A stretch of DNA of 64,000 nt from Dipteronia dyeriana (taxonomy: Eukaryota > Streptophyta > Magnoliopsida > Sapindales > Sapindaceae). The notes under the pieces are model-generated. The model ran no database searches. It had not been told where the DNA came from and saw only the letters and a program-made list of their open reading frames with translations. Position numbers and translations under genes: made by a program. The DNA is taken from NCBI GenBank assembly GCA_032871835.1, contig CM065299.1:79014204-79078203 (forward strand), in the 5' to 3' direction. Each line of letters opens with the position of its first letter. Positions within the stretch are counted from its first letter, which is position 1. This document shows positions 10,804 through 22,310 of the stretch, in pieces.

Positions 10804-11755
10804 TAATATGAACCTCACCAAGAGCAAAGAGACCCGGAACCAATATATGGTAACGAAGGATCGTTTTCTAATTTCAGATTTATATAAAAATAAAATAAAT
10901 TAAAAAGGACCGCGACCCATTATCTATATAGAGATAAGAACCAACGGTATCAAGAAGGTTGTAGATGCCACACTCAAGAAAAAGAAAGAAGGTGAGTGAT
11001 AAGTCAAGGTTTGAACGCCACAAGGTAGAACCTTGATAAGTTCACAAGTTTTATGAAGAACCAAAGAGAAAATTATCTAAATTTTATTTCAATTCAAGTC
11101 CATTCTCAAATTACATCTATTGGTCCCTTTTATACTAAAAATATCTAAGACCTAAAAGGGAATAAATATTAGGCAATTAATGCCTTACAATTTAGGAAAA
11201 TAAATGCGAACAAATTTAGGAAACAACAACTAAAGACTAAAGACTAAAAATTAGCAACTAGTTGATTTGTTCCTTAATTTTGAAAGCTGAATTCAGGAAA
11301 CAAATCAACTCTTTATTTGGGGAATATATATAAAATAGGGAATATGCTAAAGTAAGAAATATACTGAAATTGGATTCTCCTCCAACCATACGTCGCCCAA
11401 AAAATAGGAAATATTCTGAAATTCGGACTGTTCAGCTCAAGTCTTCGTACAATAAGATAGATGACCGAATTTGGACTTGTTGTTATCTGTTTCGGAGGAT
11501 GGGGTCTTCATAGAATCTGTAGAGATTGTCTTGGACTTTCCGAAACATATTATAATAGAAAACCCGACTTCAGATGCTCTCTGTAGAGATCCACAAAGTT
11601 CAGCCCGGATTTGGTCTTCATGTGGGCCGAATTTGGATTTTAGCAACTCGGAATCAGCCCATCATTTAATGCTTCTTTGATCCTCTTGCCTCCTTTTAAT
11701 TGGCTCAATTGGAACATTCGATGGTTCCTTTGGTGATGCTTCTTAATTCTCATCA
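10804..11755 (-). repeat. Left inverted LTR (A2, long subtype)
   Basis: 952-bp A2 LTR starting TAATATGAACC (one change from TGATATGAACC) and ending CTCATCA. It contains the TATAAAAGGGACC-type core near 11127-11140 (minus strand) and the stem-loop motif near 11012-11050. Confidence 0.9.
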
Positions 11756-12061
11756 TTCCCCCTCTCTTCAAAAGTATTCGTCCTCGTATCTTCACCATAA
11801 TGTTGTTAATAGCTTGCGACACTTCATCAAAGCCTTGCAAATGAGAAACAACACTAGGCAAGGAAGGGTTAATTCCATTAGTACTAAAACATGCCTTTTT
11901 GTACAAAAGTACAGTCATTGGCTTATTTGAAAATAGAGCCCTTTTGACCTCACTTTCCCTTGCATAAAAACTTACTTGTTTTCTCTCTCTTTTTTTCTCA
12001 ACAACCTCTTTTTCTTTTTCATCTTTTTTTTCTACGTTTGCTATTTCGGACTCTTTTTCTA
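11756..12061 (-). pseudogene. Left arm: post-protease and Lys/Glu-rich coding remnant
   Basis: Minus-strand copy of the A2 post-protease region (MTVLLYKKACFSTNGINPSL...) and the charged stretch before it. At ~12061 it switches directly to plus-strand gag. The mirror of this segment is 12824-13128. Confidence 0.85.
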
Positions 12062-12911
12062 TTTTGGTGCATGATAGGATAGATAAGGTGGAGTCTAGTT
12101 CACAATGGGTGCAACCAATTAGGGTTCCTAAGGTGTAACAAAGAGAAAGAAACCCACCTAGGAATGACTATGAAGATGATTATGGGATTAACCTAGAGTA
12201 GGATGATCGCATGTCTAATGTGGGTGCAGATAGATTTCAACTTGGAATGGGAGGTAAAGAAGTTAGGAATGGGAATAGAGGAGATAGGTATGGAGAGCTT
12301 TGGGTGGTAAGAAGAACTCATAGTACTCAAGCAAAAGAAGATGATGAGGTACAACATGACAATATTTTTCACATCCGTTGTCATGTTAATGATAAGGTAT
12401 GTAGCATGATCATTGATGAGGGGAGTTGTACTAATATGGCTAGCACTAGTTTTGTTAAGAAACTTAATTTTAGCCACTTTAAAGCACCCAAAACCTTATA
12501 AGCTACAATATGATAGTGGGGAAATCAAGGTGACTAAACAGGTGTTGGTGTCGTTTTCAATTGGAAAATACAAAGATAAAGTCCTTTGTGACTTGGTACC
12601 AATGAATGCGGGCCATATCCTTTTGTTTAGACCGTGGCAGTTTGATAGGCATGTGACGCATGATGGGTATACCAATAGATACTGATTTGTACTCAATAAA
12701 AAAGCCAATCACTCTTGTACCTTTAACCCCAAAACAAGTGTATGAAGATCAAGTGAGGTTAAGAAAAGAGAGAGATGTCACAAAAGAGAGTGAGAGTGAG
12801 AATTCAAAAGAAATAAAGAGAAAAGAAAAAGAGTCCGAAATAGCAAAAAAAGAAAAAAGCGATGAAAAAGAAAAAGAGGTTGTTGAGAAAAAAAAAAGAG
12901 AAAACAAGTAA
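12062..12911 (+). pseudogene. Gag N-terminus/protease fusion in the palindromic A2 copy
   Basis: Plus-strand gag N-terminus (starting at the HDRIDKVESS segment) joined to protease at the same place as in the element at 1764-4657: GDRYGELWVVRR followed by AKEDDEVQ. The protease site reads IIDEG. Frameshifts near 12480 and 12690 and several stops break it. The end is the Lys/Glu-rich linker. Confidence 0.83.
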
Positions 12912-12964
12912 GTTTTTATTCAAGGGAAAGTGAGGTCAAAAGGGCTCTTTTTTCAAATAAGCCA

Positions 12965-13237
12965 ATGACTATACTTTTGTACAAAGAGACATGTTTAAGT
13001 ACTAATGGAATTAACCCTTCCTTGCCTAGTGTTGTTGTTTCTCATTTGCAAGGCTTTGAAGAAGTGTCGCAGGCTATCAACAACATTATGGTGAAGATTC
13101 GAGGACGAATTCTTTTGAAGAGAGGGGGAATTAAGAATCATCACCAAAGAAACCATTGCATGTTTCAATTGGGCAAATTAAAAGGAGGCAAGAGAATCAA
13201 AGAAGCATTAAATGATGGGCTGATTCCGAGTTGCTAA
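12965..13237 (+). pseudogene. Right-arm post-protease ORF (90 aa)
   Basis: Same composite frame as 2211-2492: MTILLYKETCLSTNGINPSL, FEEVS, INNIMVKIRGRILLKRGG, then LKGGKRIKEALNDGLIPSC within the LTR. It confirms the RT-to-integrase deletion in this copy. Confidence 0.6.
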
Positions 13238-14055
13238 AGTCCAAATTCGGCCCCCATGAAGACCAAATCCGGGATGAACTTCGTGGACCTCTACAGAGAG
13301 AATCTGAAGTCGGATTTTCTATTATAATATGTTTTCGAAAAGCCCAAGACAATCTCTACAGATTCTATGAAGACCCCATCCTCCGAAACAGATTACAATA
13401 AGTTCGAATTCGGTCATCTATCTTATTGCGCAAAGACTTAAGTTGAACAGTCCGAATTTCAGAATATTTCCTATTTTTTGGGCGACGTATGGTTGGAGGA
13501 GAATCCAATTTCAGTATATTTCCTACTTTAGCATATTCCCTATTTTATATATATTCCCCAAATAAAGAATTGATTTGTTTCTTGAATTCAACTTTCCAAA
13601 TAAGGAACAAATCAACTAGTTGTTAGTTTTTAGTCTTTAGTTGTTTCCTAAATTTGTTAGCATTTATTTTCCTAAATTGTAAGGCATTAATTGCCTAATA
13701 TTTATTCCCTTTTAGGTATTAGATATTTTTAGTATAAAAGGGACCAATTGATGTAATTTGAGAATAAATTTTGAATTGAAATAAATTTGAGAGAATTTTC
13801 TCTTTGGTTCTTCATAGAACTTGTGAACTTATCAAGGTTCTACCTTGTGACATTCAAACCTTGACTTATCACTCACCTTCTTTCTTATTCTTGAGTGTGG
13901 CGTCTACAACTTTCTTGATATTGTTGGTTCTTACCTTCTTATAGGTAACGGGTCGCGATCCGATAATATTCTTGCTTTAAAACTTGATTAGAAAACGATC
14001 CTTCGTTACCATATATTGGTTCTGGGTCTCACTGCTCTTGGTAAGGTTCATATCA
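13129..14055 (+). repeat. Right inverted LTR (A2, long subtype)
   Basis: ~927 bp, ending GGTAAGGTTCATATCA at 14055. The first bases (TGATGAG) are missing at its inner, polypurine-tract side. It contains the TATAAAAGGGACC core near 13733 and a stem-loop motif at ~13827-13860. Confidence 0.88.
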
Positions 14056-15527
14056 TGTACTTGGACGACATTATGGTGTTTAGCCACACACTTGAGGAGC
14101 ATGTCCAACACCTAAAGCAAGTATTCCAAGTACTTTGGGAGAATGAGCTTTACGTCAAGTTGGAGAAGTGCTCATTCGATAAACGAGAGGTGGAGTTCCT
14201 TGGCCACCAGATACGGGATGCGAAGCTTATGATGGATAGTGCCAAGGTGAAGGCAGTCCAATAGTGGGAACCACCCACCAAAGTACCGGGGTTTTGAGAT
14301 CTTTCCTGGGGCTAGTCAACTATTAGCAGCAGTTCATTCAAGGCTATTCAGTTAAAGTCGCCCCGTTGACAGACATGCTCAAGAAGGATAGGGCATGGCA
14401 ATGGTCCGACAAGTGCCAGCTTACATTCGAAGAGTTGAAGAAGGCCATCTCAGAAGAACCGGTACTTGTCCTCCTTGACCATACCAAGGCATTTGAGGTG
14501 CACACTGATGCCTCAGACTTTGCTATTGGAGGCGTTCTTATGCAGGAAGGCCGCTCAAATTGCCTTCGAAAGTCGTAAGTTGAAAGACACCGGAGCGACG
14601 ATACACTGTCCAGGAAAAGGAGATGACTGCCATCATCCACTACCTCAGAGTTTGGCGACACTACTTGCGTGGAGCCACCTTCGTCATAATGACTGACAAT
14701 GTTGCAACAAGCTACTTTCAGACACAAAAGAAGCTTAGCCCCAAGCAAGCATGATGGTAGAATTTCCTGGCGAAGTTCGACTACTGACTAGAGTATAAGC
14801 CAGGCAAGGAAAATGTTGTGGCCGATGCGCTTAGCTGGAAAGCAGAGCTTGCTACACTGAGTGCAAGTCAACCACGAAGCACCCTAATCAACCACATCAA
14901 GAAAGGGCTTCAACAAGAACCTCTAGCCAAGAACTTGATCAAGCTAGCCAATTAAGGGAAGACAAGGTGGTTTTGGCTAGACGATGGAGTCCTCTTTACC
15001 ACCGAAGATTAAGTGTAAGTGCCTAAGTGGTGCCATGATTCCAAGTGGGCTGGTCACCCAGGAATGACTCGCACCTTAGCGCTCCTCCAAAACTCCTACT
15101 ATTGGCCTCGGATGCGGGATGATGTCAATGCTTATGTGCGGTCTTGCCTGGTTTGCCAAAAGACAAAGTCAAACAACAACGTCTAGTAGGGTTACTTGAA
15201 CCCCTACCTATAGCTGGTAGACCATGGGAGAGCGTCTCTATGGACTTTATTTCTGAACTCTTAAAATCTGAAGGGTGTGGGAGCATCATAGTGGTAATCG
15301 ATCGGTTCTGTAAGAATGCCACCTTCATACCTGCCCTTAGGAATTGCACAACCGAGGAAGCTGCCCGCCTCTTCCTCAAACATGTCGTGAAGCTTTGGGG
15401 AGTTCCACAAAGCATAGTAAGTGATCGTGACCCACGATTCACTGGGAGGTTCAAGACGGAGCTCTTCAAGATGTTGGGGATGAATCTAAACTTCTCAACT
15501 AGCTTCCATCCCTAAAGTGATGGGCAG
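14056..15527 (+). pseudogene. Galadriel-type chromovirus pol: RT end, RNase H, integrase core
   Basis: Continues from 10803 after TSD TGTAC. Visible parts: LDDIMVFSHTLEEHVQHLKQ, EVEFLGHQI, RNase H start [20 protein letters not shown], the KKLSPKQA region, integrase zinc-binding end (CLVCQK), integrase core (SMDF, VIDRFCK, VSDRDPRFTG) and STSFHP near the DDE glutamate. Many stops and frameshifts (for example near 14264, 14300, 14576, 15013) make it a relic. It breaks at 15527 and resumes at 22316 in the same frame. Confidence 0.9.
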
Positions 15528-16483
15528 TGATATGAACCTAACCAAGAGCAGTGAGACTCGGAACCAATATATGGTAACGAAGGATCGTTTTCTAATCAAG
15601 TTTTTAAACAAGAATATTATCGGACCTCGACCCGTTACCTATAATGAGGTAAGAACCAACAGTATCAAGAAAGTTGTAGACGCCACACTCAAGAATAAGA
15701 AAGAAAGTGAGTGATAAGTCAAGGTTTGAACGCCACAAGGTAGAACCTTGATAAGTTCACAAGTTCTATGAATAACCAAAGAGAAAATTCTCTCAAATTT
15801 ATTTCAATTCAAAATCTATATCTAAAATTACATCAATTGGTCCCTTTTATACTAAAAATATCTAAGACCTAAAAGGGAATAAATATTAGGCAATTAATGC
15901 CTTACAATCAGGATAATAAATACAAACAAATTTAGAAAATAAATAAATACTAAACAAGCAACTAGTTGATTTGTTCCTTATTTGGAAAACTGAATTTGGA
16001 AAACAAATCAGCCCTTTATTTGGAAGACAAATCAACTCTTTATTTGGGGAAATAAATAAAAGAAGGAATATGCTAAAATAAGCAATATGCTGAAATTGAA
16101 TTCTCCTCCAACCATACGTCGCCCAAAATATAGGAAATATATTGAAATTCGTACTCCTCAACTCAAGTCTTCGCGCAATAAGATAGATGGCCAAATTTGG
16201 ACTTGTTGTGATCTGTTTTGGAGGACGAGGTCTTCATAGCATCTGTAGAGATTCTCTTGGACTTTCCGAAAACAAATTATAGTAGAGGTTTCCGACTTCA
16301 GATACTCTCTATAGAGGTACACAAAGTTCAGCCCGGATTTGATCTTCATGTGGGCAGAATTTGGACTTTAGCAACTCGGAATCAGCCCATCATTTAATAC
16401 TTTTTTGATCCTCTTGCTTCCTTTTAATTGGCTCAATTGGAATATGCAATGGTTCCTTTGGTGATGCTTCTTGATTCTCATCA
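15528..16483 (-). repeat. 3' LTR of the LINE-bearing A2 element
   Basis: 956 bp, TGATATGAACC...CTCATCA. A2 long subtype with the promoter core TATAAAAGGGACC (minus strand, near 15840-15852) and a stem-loop motif near 15729-15760. Confidence 0.92.
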
Positions 16484-16992
16484 TTCTCCCTCTCTTCAAA
16501 AGGATTCGTCCTCGAATCTTCACCATAATGTTGTTGATAGCCTGCGACACTTCATCAAAGCCTTGCAAATGAGAAAAAACAACACTAGGCAAGGAAGGGT
16601 TAATTCCATTAGTACTAAAACATGCCTCTTTGTACAAAAGTACAATCATTGGCTGATTTGAAAATAGAGCCCTTTTGACCTCACTCTCCCTTACATAAAA
16701 ACTTACTTGTTTGCTCTTTTTTTTTTCTTGATAACCTCTTTTTCTTTTTCATCTTGTTTTTCTTTTTTTGCTATTTCGGACTCTTTTTCTTTTCTCTCTC
16801 TTGCTTTTGAACTCTCTCTCACTCTCTTTTTTGACATCTCTCTCTTTTCTTAACCTCTCTTGATCTTCATACACTTGTTTTGGGGTTAAAGGTACAAGAG
16901 TGATTGGCTTTTTATTAAGTACAAGGAGTATCTATTGGTATACCTATCATGTGTCACATGCCTATCGAACTGGCATGGTCTCCCCAAAAGGA
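16484..16992 (-). pseudogene. Protease C-terminus and post-protease region of the LINE-bearing element
   Basis: In element sense it begins within protease at LLGRPCQFDRHVTHDRYTNR, then the Lys/Glu/Ser-rich linker, then MIVLLYKEACFSTNGINPSL with the shared A2 deletion after FDEVS. The join with LINE RT lies at ~16992, where the LINE frame DFRPI passes directly into LLGRP. Confidence 0.87.
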
Positions 16993-18443
16993 TTGGTCTA
17001 AAGTCCATCATCTTAGAGGGATTAGGGACCTTGGGGACCAAGGCAAGAATTGTCGCATTGAACTCCTTATGAAGAAGACCAGAATGAAAGAACTCTTGAA
17101 TATCATTAATAGCATCATCACCAACTATGTGCCACGTCTTCTTGAAGAATTGAGCATTAAACCCATCGGGACCAGGAGCCTTATTAGGGTGAAGAGAGAA
17201 GCAAGCCTTACGAATCTCATCATTTGTAACTTCTCTACTCATGTAATCAGCTTGATCATTGGAGATGTGTTTATCAATAACATTTCTCAAAGAACGAGAG
17301 CCATGTCTAGAAGGCATTGAGCAACCAAGAATATTTTGAAAGTGACGAATAGCTTCTGATTTGACATGGGTATCTCCTTCAATTAAGGAACCAACTTCAC
17401 CAGAAATTGAGAGGATCTTACTCCTATTGCGTCTCTCCTTGATGGCTTTGAAATAATAAGAGGAATTATTATCACCGGCCTTGAGCCATTGAACTCTAGA
17501 TTTTTGTCTCAAGAAATCCTCCTCCGTCTGAAGAGCTAGTGTATAAGAACTCATAAGCTCCTTCTCTTGAATTCTTAAGCTTGCATCAAGAGGCTGAAGA
17601 TCCGGAGCTTAGAGCAAAGCTGAAATTGCATGTTTCCATGAAAATTCTCCTGCCAACAACTCTCAACCAACGGAATAAAGTCTTCCCTTTCCGTTAAAAA
17701 ATTGAAAATTTTAAAAGGGCAATTCTTCTTATTACCTTGCAACCCAAGTTTAACCAAAGAGGGGTTGTGATCCGAGATGTTAGGAGGAAGAAAAAAGGCT
17801 TCAGAGTGCTCAAACTTGGCATTCATTCCTTGTTAACTAGAACTCTATCCAACTTTTTAGAGATGCAACCATTGCTTCTTTTATTACACCAAGTATGGAG
17901 GAAACCTTAGAAACGAAGGTCATCTAACTCCACAGACTGAAGACAATTATCAAACTCCTTCATAGCTACTGAAATTTTGGAAGAACCCCCAACCGATTCT
18001 TGCACCCTCCAAGATACATTGAAGTCCCCAACAACAATCCAAGGAGTACCACCATGCTGAAAAACACACATGTTATCCCAAAGAGCTCTTCTAGCCCTTT
18101 CATCATTAGAACCATAAACAAAGGAAATATTAAATTGATCATTACTATCCAAAATACAAGCTAGACAATGAATGATCTGATCCGTTTCACTAATTTTGCT
18201 GATCTTGAGAATTCTAGGATCCCATCCAACCCAAATTCTACCAAGATCATGACTGCTGTAATTGTCTAAAATATCCCAATTTTTAAAAACTGAATTGACA
18301 ACAAGAGGTGTATTGGTCTTTCTCACTCTTGTTTCAACTAAACAAACAAGACTTAGCTTGTAATCCAACAACATCTTCTTAACTTCTAATTGCTTAGGGG
18401 CAGCACTAAGGCCCCTAATATTCCAGCAAGCAAAATTAATCAT
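16993..18443 (-). pseudogene. LINE ORF2 fragment: endonuclease and start of RT
   Basis: Endonuclease starts MINFACWNIRGLSAAP at 18443 and keeps IVVGDFNVSW; a stop near 17907 and frame breaks follow. The RT N-terminal part (SSYTLALQTEEDFLRQKSRV, GDNNSSYYFKAIKERR, KAPGPDGFNAQFFKKTWH) is open over 16990-17554 and then fuses to protease. The catalytic box is absent, so no RT activity is possible from this fragment. Confidence 0.87.
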
Positions 18444-20852
18444 TGAGAGATAGAGATGAACCTTAGCATGAGAGCTACTTTCCATGCCTTTCTTAGCATC
18501 CTTTGACATCCGTTTCTTCTTCTTCTTCTTACTAGAAGTTTCAGAGGGGCTGGAAAGCCCAATAATAGGGACCCTGTCAATATTCTTGATCTTTGTAAGC
18601 CAAAGGGAGTGATCCGGAGAGGATGTGGAGGAGAGTCATCTTCACCACATAAATTACCATCATCATCAACAAGAGCTGAAAATTGGTTTGAGGTATCAAT
18701 GACATTTTCCTTAGAAGGATCAGACACATTGGCATCATGGATAGGTGGCTCAATTTTAAAAATACACGTAGAAGTGGCTTCATTACCTTTCATTGTGGCT
18801 TCGGAAAGAGGCAAAGGCTCAAAGGCCTCTAGAGGTGTAGAAACAGAGGTAGCATCTCCTCTATTAACCATCTTCCACTCTTGCTTCGGTTTGGAAGGAA
18901 GATCCATATAAGAAGGGGATTGCATAGTCTTGAGCCTAAGGCAAGTCATATCAGAATGGCCAAAAGACTTGCATTCAGTTCAGATTTTAGGTTTCCATTG
19001 GTATTCAACTAAAATTTCAACTTTTTCACCTTCATTTGGATACGTATCATCTCCCACAAAAAGGTCAAAAGAATCAACCAAGTCACAAGTGGCATCTATT
19101 TCAATACAAACTCTAGCAAACGAGATTCTCTTCATAGATTCTGTTAGACTATCAGCATAGAGAGGCTTGCCAACCGCACTAGCAATGTAGCTCAAGCCCT
19201 ATTTAGCCCAATATTCATGAGGAATATTGAAGAGCTTAACCCACACTGGGATATTAGAATAAGTATCTTTTGTTAAAATGAGCCTAGGATGCCATTTCTT
19301 GAGAATCAACATCCTTCCAGTAAACAACCAAGGGCCTTCTTCCAAAACATTAGAACAAGATTCATCATCCGAAAATTTGAAAAAATAGAACCCCTTCTCA
19401 TTAGCTAGAACTTCTAGCAGACCATGGTTGCCCCAAATACGCATGGAAATATTTTTGACTAGAGTGAAAGGGAGCTTCTTCTCAATAAAGTGACCTACCA
19501 AGCAATTCTACCATGCCTTAGAGCCATCATCAGCAACTTCCAAGGGAAGGGAGACATACGTTCTATTTCCCCTCTAAAATGGTTGGTAATATTTTAGGTT
19601 CATAGGCCTTCTAATGAGACCATCCATATCAGAACCATAGCTGTCTCCTTTAAGCACATTACAATAGGAATTTGGAGCTATTTCAGGAATTATAGGAGAG
19701 GGACATTTAGGTTGACCTTCAGCCTTGTTTGAAACATTAATAACCAAAGGAGAAGTTGTAGGGATGTCTTTACATTGCTGAACATCAGGATGCCCGAATG
19801 GGTCAACACCACCAAGCTGGACATGCTGCCATTCAACATTTATGGAGGAATAGGCTCTTCCTTTTGAGGCTAGCTTTTGGGCATTACCTAAAGAGGAAAG
19901 AGGCACCTGTTGCTGCAGCATAGCATGCTTCTGATTTTCAGTTGGCTTTTCAGAGTTGCCACCTTGATCCTTGGTCCCTTTCTTCTGCCCTATCACATTC
20001 TTGGAGGGAGCCACCATTTTTGAACCTTCTACATTTTTGGAGGGACAAGCTTCCACTTTAGAGGCAGGCTTTTCAGCATTACCAAATGTAGACAAAGGCT
20101 GATTAGGCTCTTCAGCACCATGAGTAGGTTTCCCAGCCCTATTACCTTGATCCATGGACCCTTTCTTCTTTCCTATCATGTTCTGGAGAGGGTTCACCAG
20201 ATTTGAACCTTTAAGAACTCCATTATTGCCTATAATGGCTGCAGGAGATGAAGGAACCTGGTGTAGTTGAGAAGGTCTATGGACATCAAGGGCAGGCTTT
20301 TCAGACCTATTACATTGATCCATGGTCCATTTCTTCTTCCCCAACTCGTTCTTGAGATGTGCAGCACAACATGAATCTTCAAAACCTCTATTGTTGCCTA
20401 AATTGGCTGCAATAGTTGAGGTTTGTGGGCTGCTAGATAGGACCCCTTTACCTTTAGCAACAACAGCTCTATTGAGAGTACTATGGCCAGTTCTTGCATG
20501 GTTGATAGCCTTATTTAAAACGAGCTTGGGTATGCTAGAACAATGCCCTATTTTGGAAGACCCATTGCTGTACTCAATAGAGTCATTAGCTTTTAAAATG
20601 GAAGAAACCCCAGCTGAAGAAACTATGTGGGGGGAGGGAAAAGGTCGGTTTTGCAAGGAAGGAGAGGGGAGGCAGTATACTAGAAATGGAAGAAGAAGGT
20701 GCATCTAGGAATGGTGGATTTTCCATGGTAGAACCGGGTGGGAGGACCAAAGAGTTGGGGGTAGAAAGCCTTTTGGAACCAAGGCGAGTAAGAGATGGAT
20801 GTTTAGGAGAGGGATTCATGAAGGAGAAGAAGGGTTGATGGAACCTATGCAT
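18440..20852 (-). pseudogene. LINE ORF1 (DUF4283-like), nearly full length
   Basis: In sense direction: an N-terminal low-complexity region (start MHRFHQPFFSFMNPSPK at ~20852), a long Ser/Pro/Gly/Lys-rich stretch (20704-19574), a DUF4283-like domain over ~19501-19199 (IWGNHGLLEVL, LFTGRMLILKKWHPR, VKLFNIPHEYW) continuing to 18980 (SFARVCIEIDATCDLVDS), and a tail. The ORF1 TGA overlaps the ORF2 ATG as ATGA at 18440-18443. A few frameshifts break it. Confidence 0.82.
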
Positions 20853-20997
20853 GGAAGAGATGAGTGTTTAGGTAAGGAAACAATGGATAGGGAAGAATCC
20901 ACCATGAAAATGGGCTGGGATTAGAAAGAGGCAGCAAAGAATTCTAGAGAGAAGAAGGAGCATCTCTCTCTTTTAGAAATGATGCTTAAATGCAAGA

Positions 20998-21357
20998 TTA
21001 CCTAACTCCTTTACCTCCCATTCTAAGTCGAAATTTGCCCACACCCATATTAGACATGCGATCATTCTCCTCTAGGTTAATCCCATAATCATCTTCATAG
21101 TCATTTCTAGGTGGGTTTCTTTCTGTTCGTTCCACCTTAAGAACCCTAATTGGTTGCACCCTTTGTGAACTAGACTCCACCTTATCTATCCTATCATGCA
21201 CCTCACTAATCTTAATCTGCATTCGGTCCATGTTTTTTTGTATGGCTTTATACAAAAACTTGAGATATATCGTTCTGGTGCATCATCAGACAAGTCTCTA
21301 CTTTTATCACGTGACATTTTTGAAACCTGATTTAGAAGCCTAAGCTCTGATACCAAC
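20998..21357 (-). pseudogene. Gag N-terminus, intronless leader and PBS of the LINE-bearing element
   Basis: The primer-binding site is exact (21344-21355). Only ~17 nt of leader follow before the sequence reads AAATCAG/GTTTCAAAAATG, with the gag ATG at 21317-21315. The junction lies between 21327 and 21326. The 526-bp stretch present in the A1 element (26910-27435) is missing exactly. Gag then runs to RMGGKGVR with a 1-bp deletion near 21275, and stops where the LINE starts. Confidence 0.9.
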
Positions 21358-22310
21358 TGATATGAACCTCACCAAGAGCAGTGAGCCGGAACCAATATAT
21401 GGTAACAAATGATCGTTTTCTAATCAAGTTTTTAAACAAGAATATTATCGGACCACGACCCGTTACCTATAATAAGGTAAGAACCAACTGTATCAAGAAA
21501 GTTGTAGACGCCACACTCAAGAATAAGAAAGAAGGTGAGTGATAAGTCAAGGTTTGAACGCCACAAGGTAGAACCTTGATAAGTTCACAAGTTCTATGAA
21601 TAACCAAAGAGAAAATTCTCTCAAATTTATTTCAATTCAAAATCTATATCTAAAATTACATCAATTGGTCACTTTTATACTAAAAATATCTAAGACCTAA
21701 AAGGGAATAAATATTAGGCAATTAATGCCTTACAATCAGGATAATAAATACAAACAAATTTAGAAAATAAATAAATACTAAACAAGCAACTAGTTGATTT
21801 GTTCCTTATTTGGAAAACTGAATTTGGAAAACAAATCAGCCCTTTATTTGGAAGACAAATCAACTCTTTATTTGGGGAAATAAATAAAAGAAGGAATATG
21901 CTGAAATAGGCAATATGCTGAAATTGAATTCTCCTCCAACCATACGTCGCCCAAAATATAGGAAATATGTTGAAATTCTTACTCCTCAACTCAAGTCTTC
22001 GCGCAATAATATAGATGGCCAAATTTGGACTTGTTGTGATCTGTTTTGGAGTACGGGGTCTTCATAGCATCTGTAGAGCTTGTCTTGGGCTTTCCGAAAA
22101 CATATTATAGTAGACAATCCGACCTCAGATGCTCTCTATAGAAGTCCACAAAATTCAGCCCGGATTTGATCTTCATATGGGCAGAATTCGGACTTTAGCA
22201 ACACGGAAGCAGCCCCTCATTTAATACTTTTTTGATCCTCTTGCTTCCTTTTAATTGGCTCAATCAAAATATGCAATGGTTCCTTTGGTGATGCTTCTTG
22301 ATTCTCATCA
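21358..22310 (-). repeat. 5' LTR of the LINE-bearing A2 element
   Basis: 953 bp, same subtype and near-identical to 15528-16483. A 102-codon shadow frame shared by the two LTRs differs at only two residues. Confidence 0.92.

Larger units (their letters stand above)
10804..14055. mobile_element. A2 element with inverted LTRs (palindromic copy), TSD TGTAC
   Basis: Flanked by identical TGTAC duplications (10799-10803 and 14056-14060) inside Galadriel RT, whose frame continues across. The left LTR is in minus and the right LTR in plus orientation, so both outer ends are the U5 end of a 3' LTR. Left arm 10804-12061 (LTR, polypurine side, post-protease region) is the inverted counterpart of right arm 12824-14055. 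The spacer 12062-12823 carries plus-strand gag-protease. No 5' LTR, leader or primer-binding site exists. Confidence 0.93.
16993..20997 (-). mobile_element. Captured LINE segment (5' end to mid-RT)
   Basis: Collinear with the LINE at 5739-10562 but with the opposite ends retained: the 5' UTR and complete ORF1 are present, and RT is cut after NPSKMMDFRPI. There is no 3' UTR, poly(A) or LINE target duplication, so it does not look like an ordinary LINE insertion. Junctions fall at gag ...GGKGVR on the right and protease LLGRP on the left. Confidence 0.88.
15528..22310 (-). mobile_element. A2 element carrying a 4-kb LINE segment, TSD GGCAG/GTCAG
   Basis: LTRs at 15528-16483 and 21358-22310 are close to identical by eye, including shared peculiarities such as AAAATCTATATCTAAAATT. 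The flanks GGCAG (15523-15527) and GTCAG (22311-22315) differ by one base, and the Galadriel frame (SDGQT-E-RFN) closes across them. Order in element sense: LTR, primer-binding site, intronless leader, gag N-terminus, LINE 5' end through ORF1, endonuclease and part of RT, protease C-terminus, post-protease, polypurine tract, LTR. The LINE runs in the same sense as the element. Confidence 0.92.

Noticed and set aside
10510..10806. 98-codon frame starting in LINE ORF1 antisense and running into Galadriel RT
   Set aside because: The first ~17 codons are antisense LINE; only the part from 10563 is RT.
15886..16194. 102-codon frame also present at 21714-22022
   Set aside because: Non-coding LTR sequence duplicated in the two LTRs; conservation reflects their common origin.
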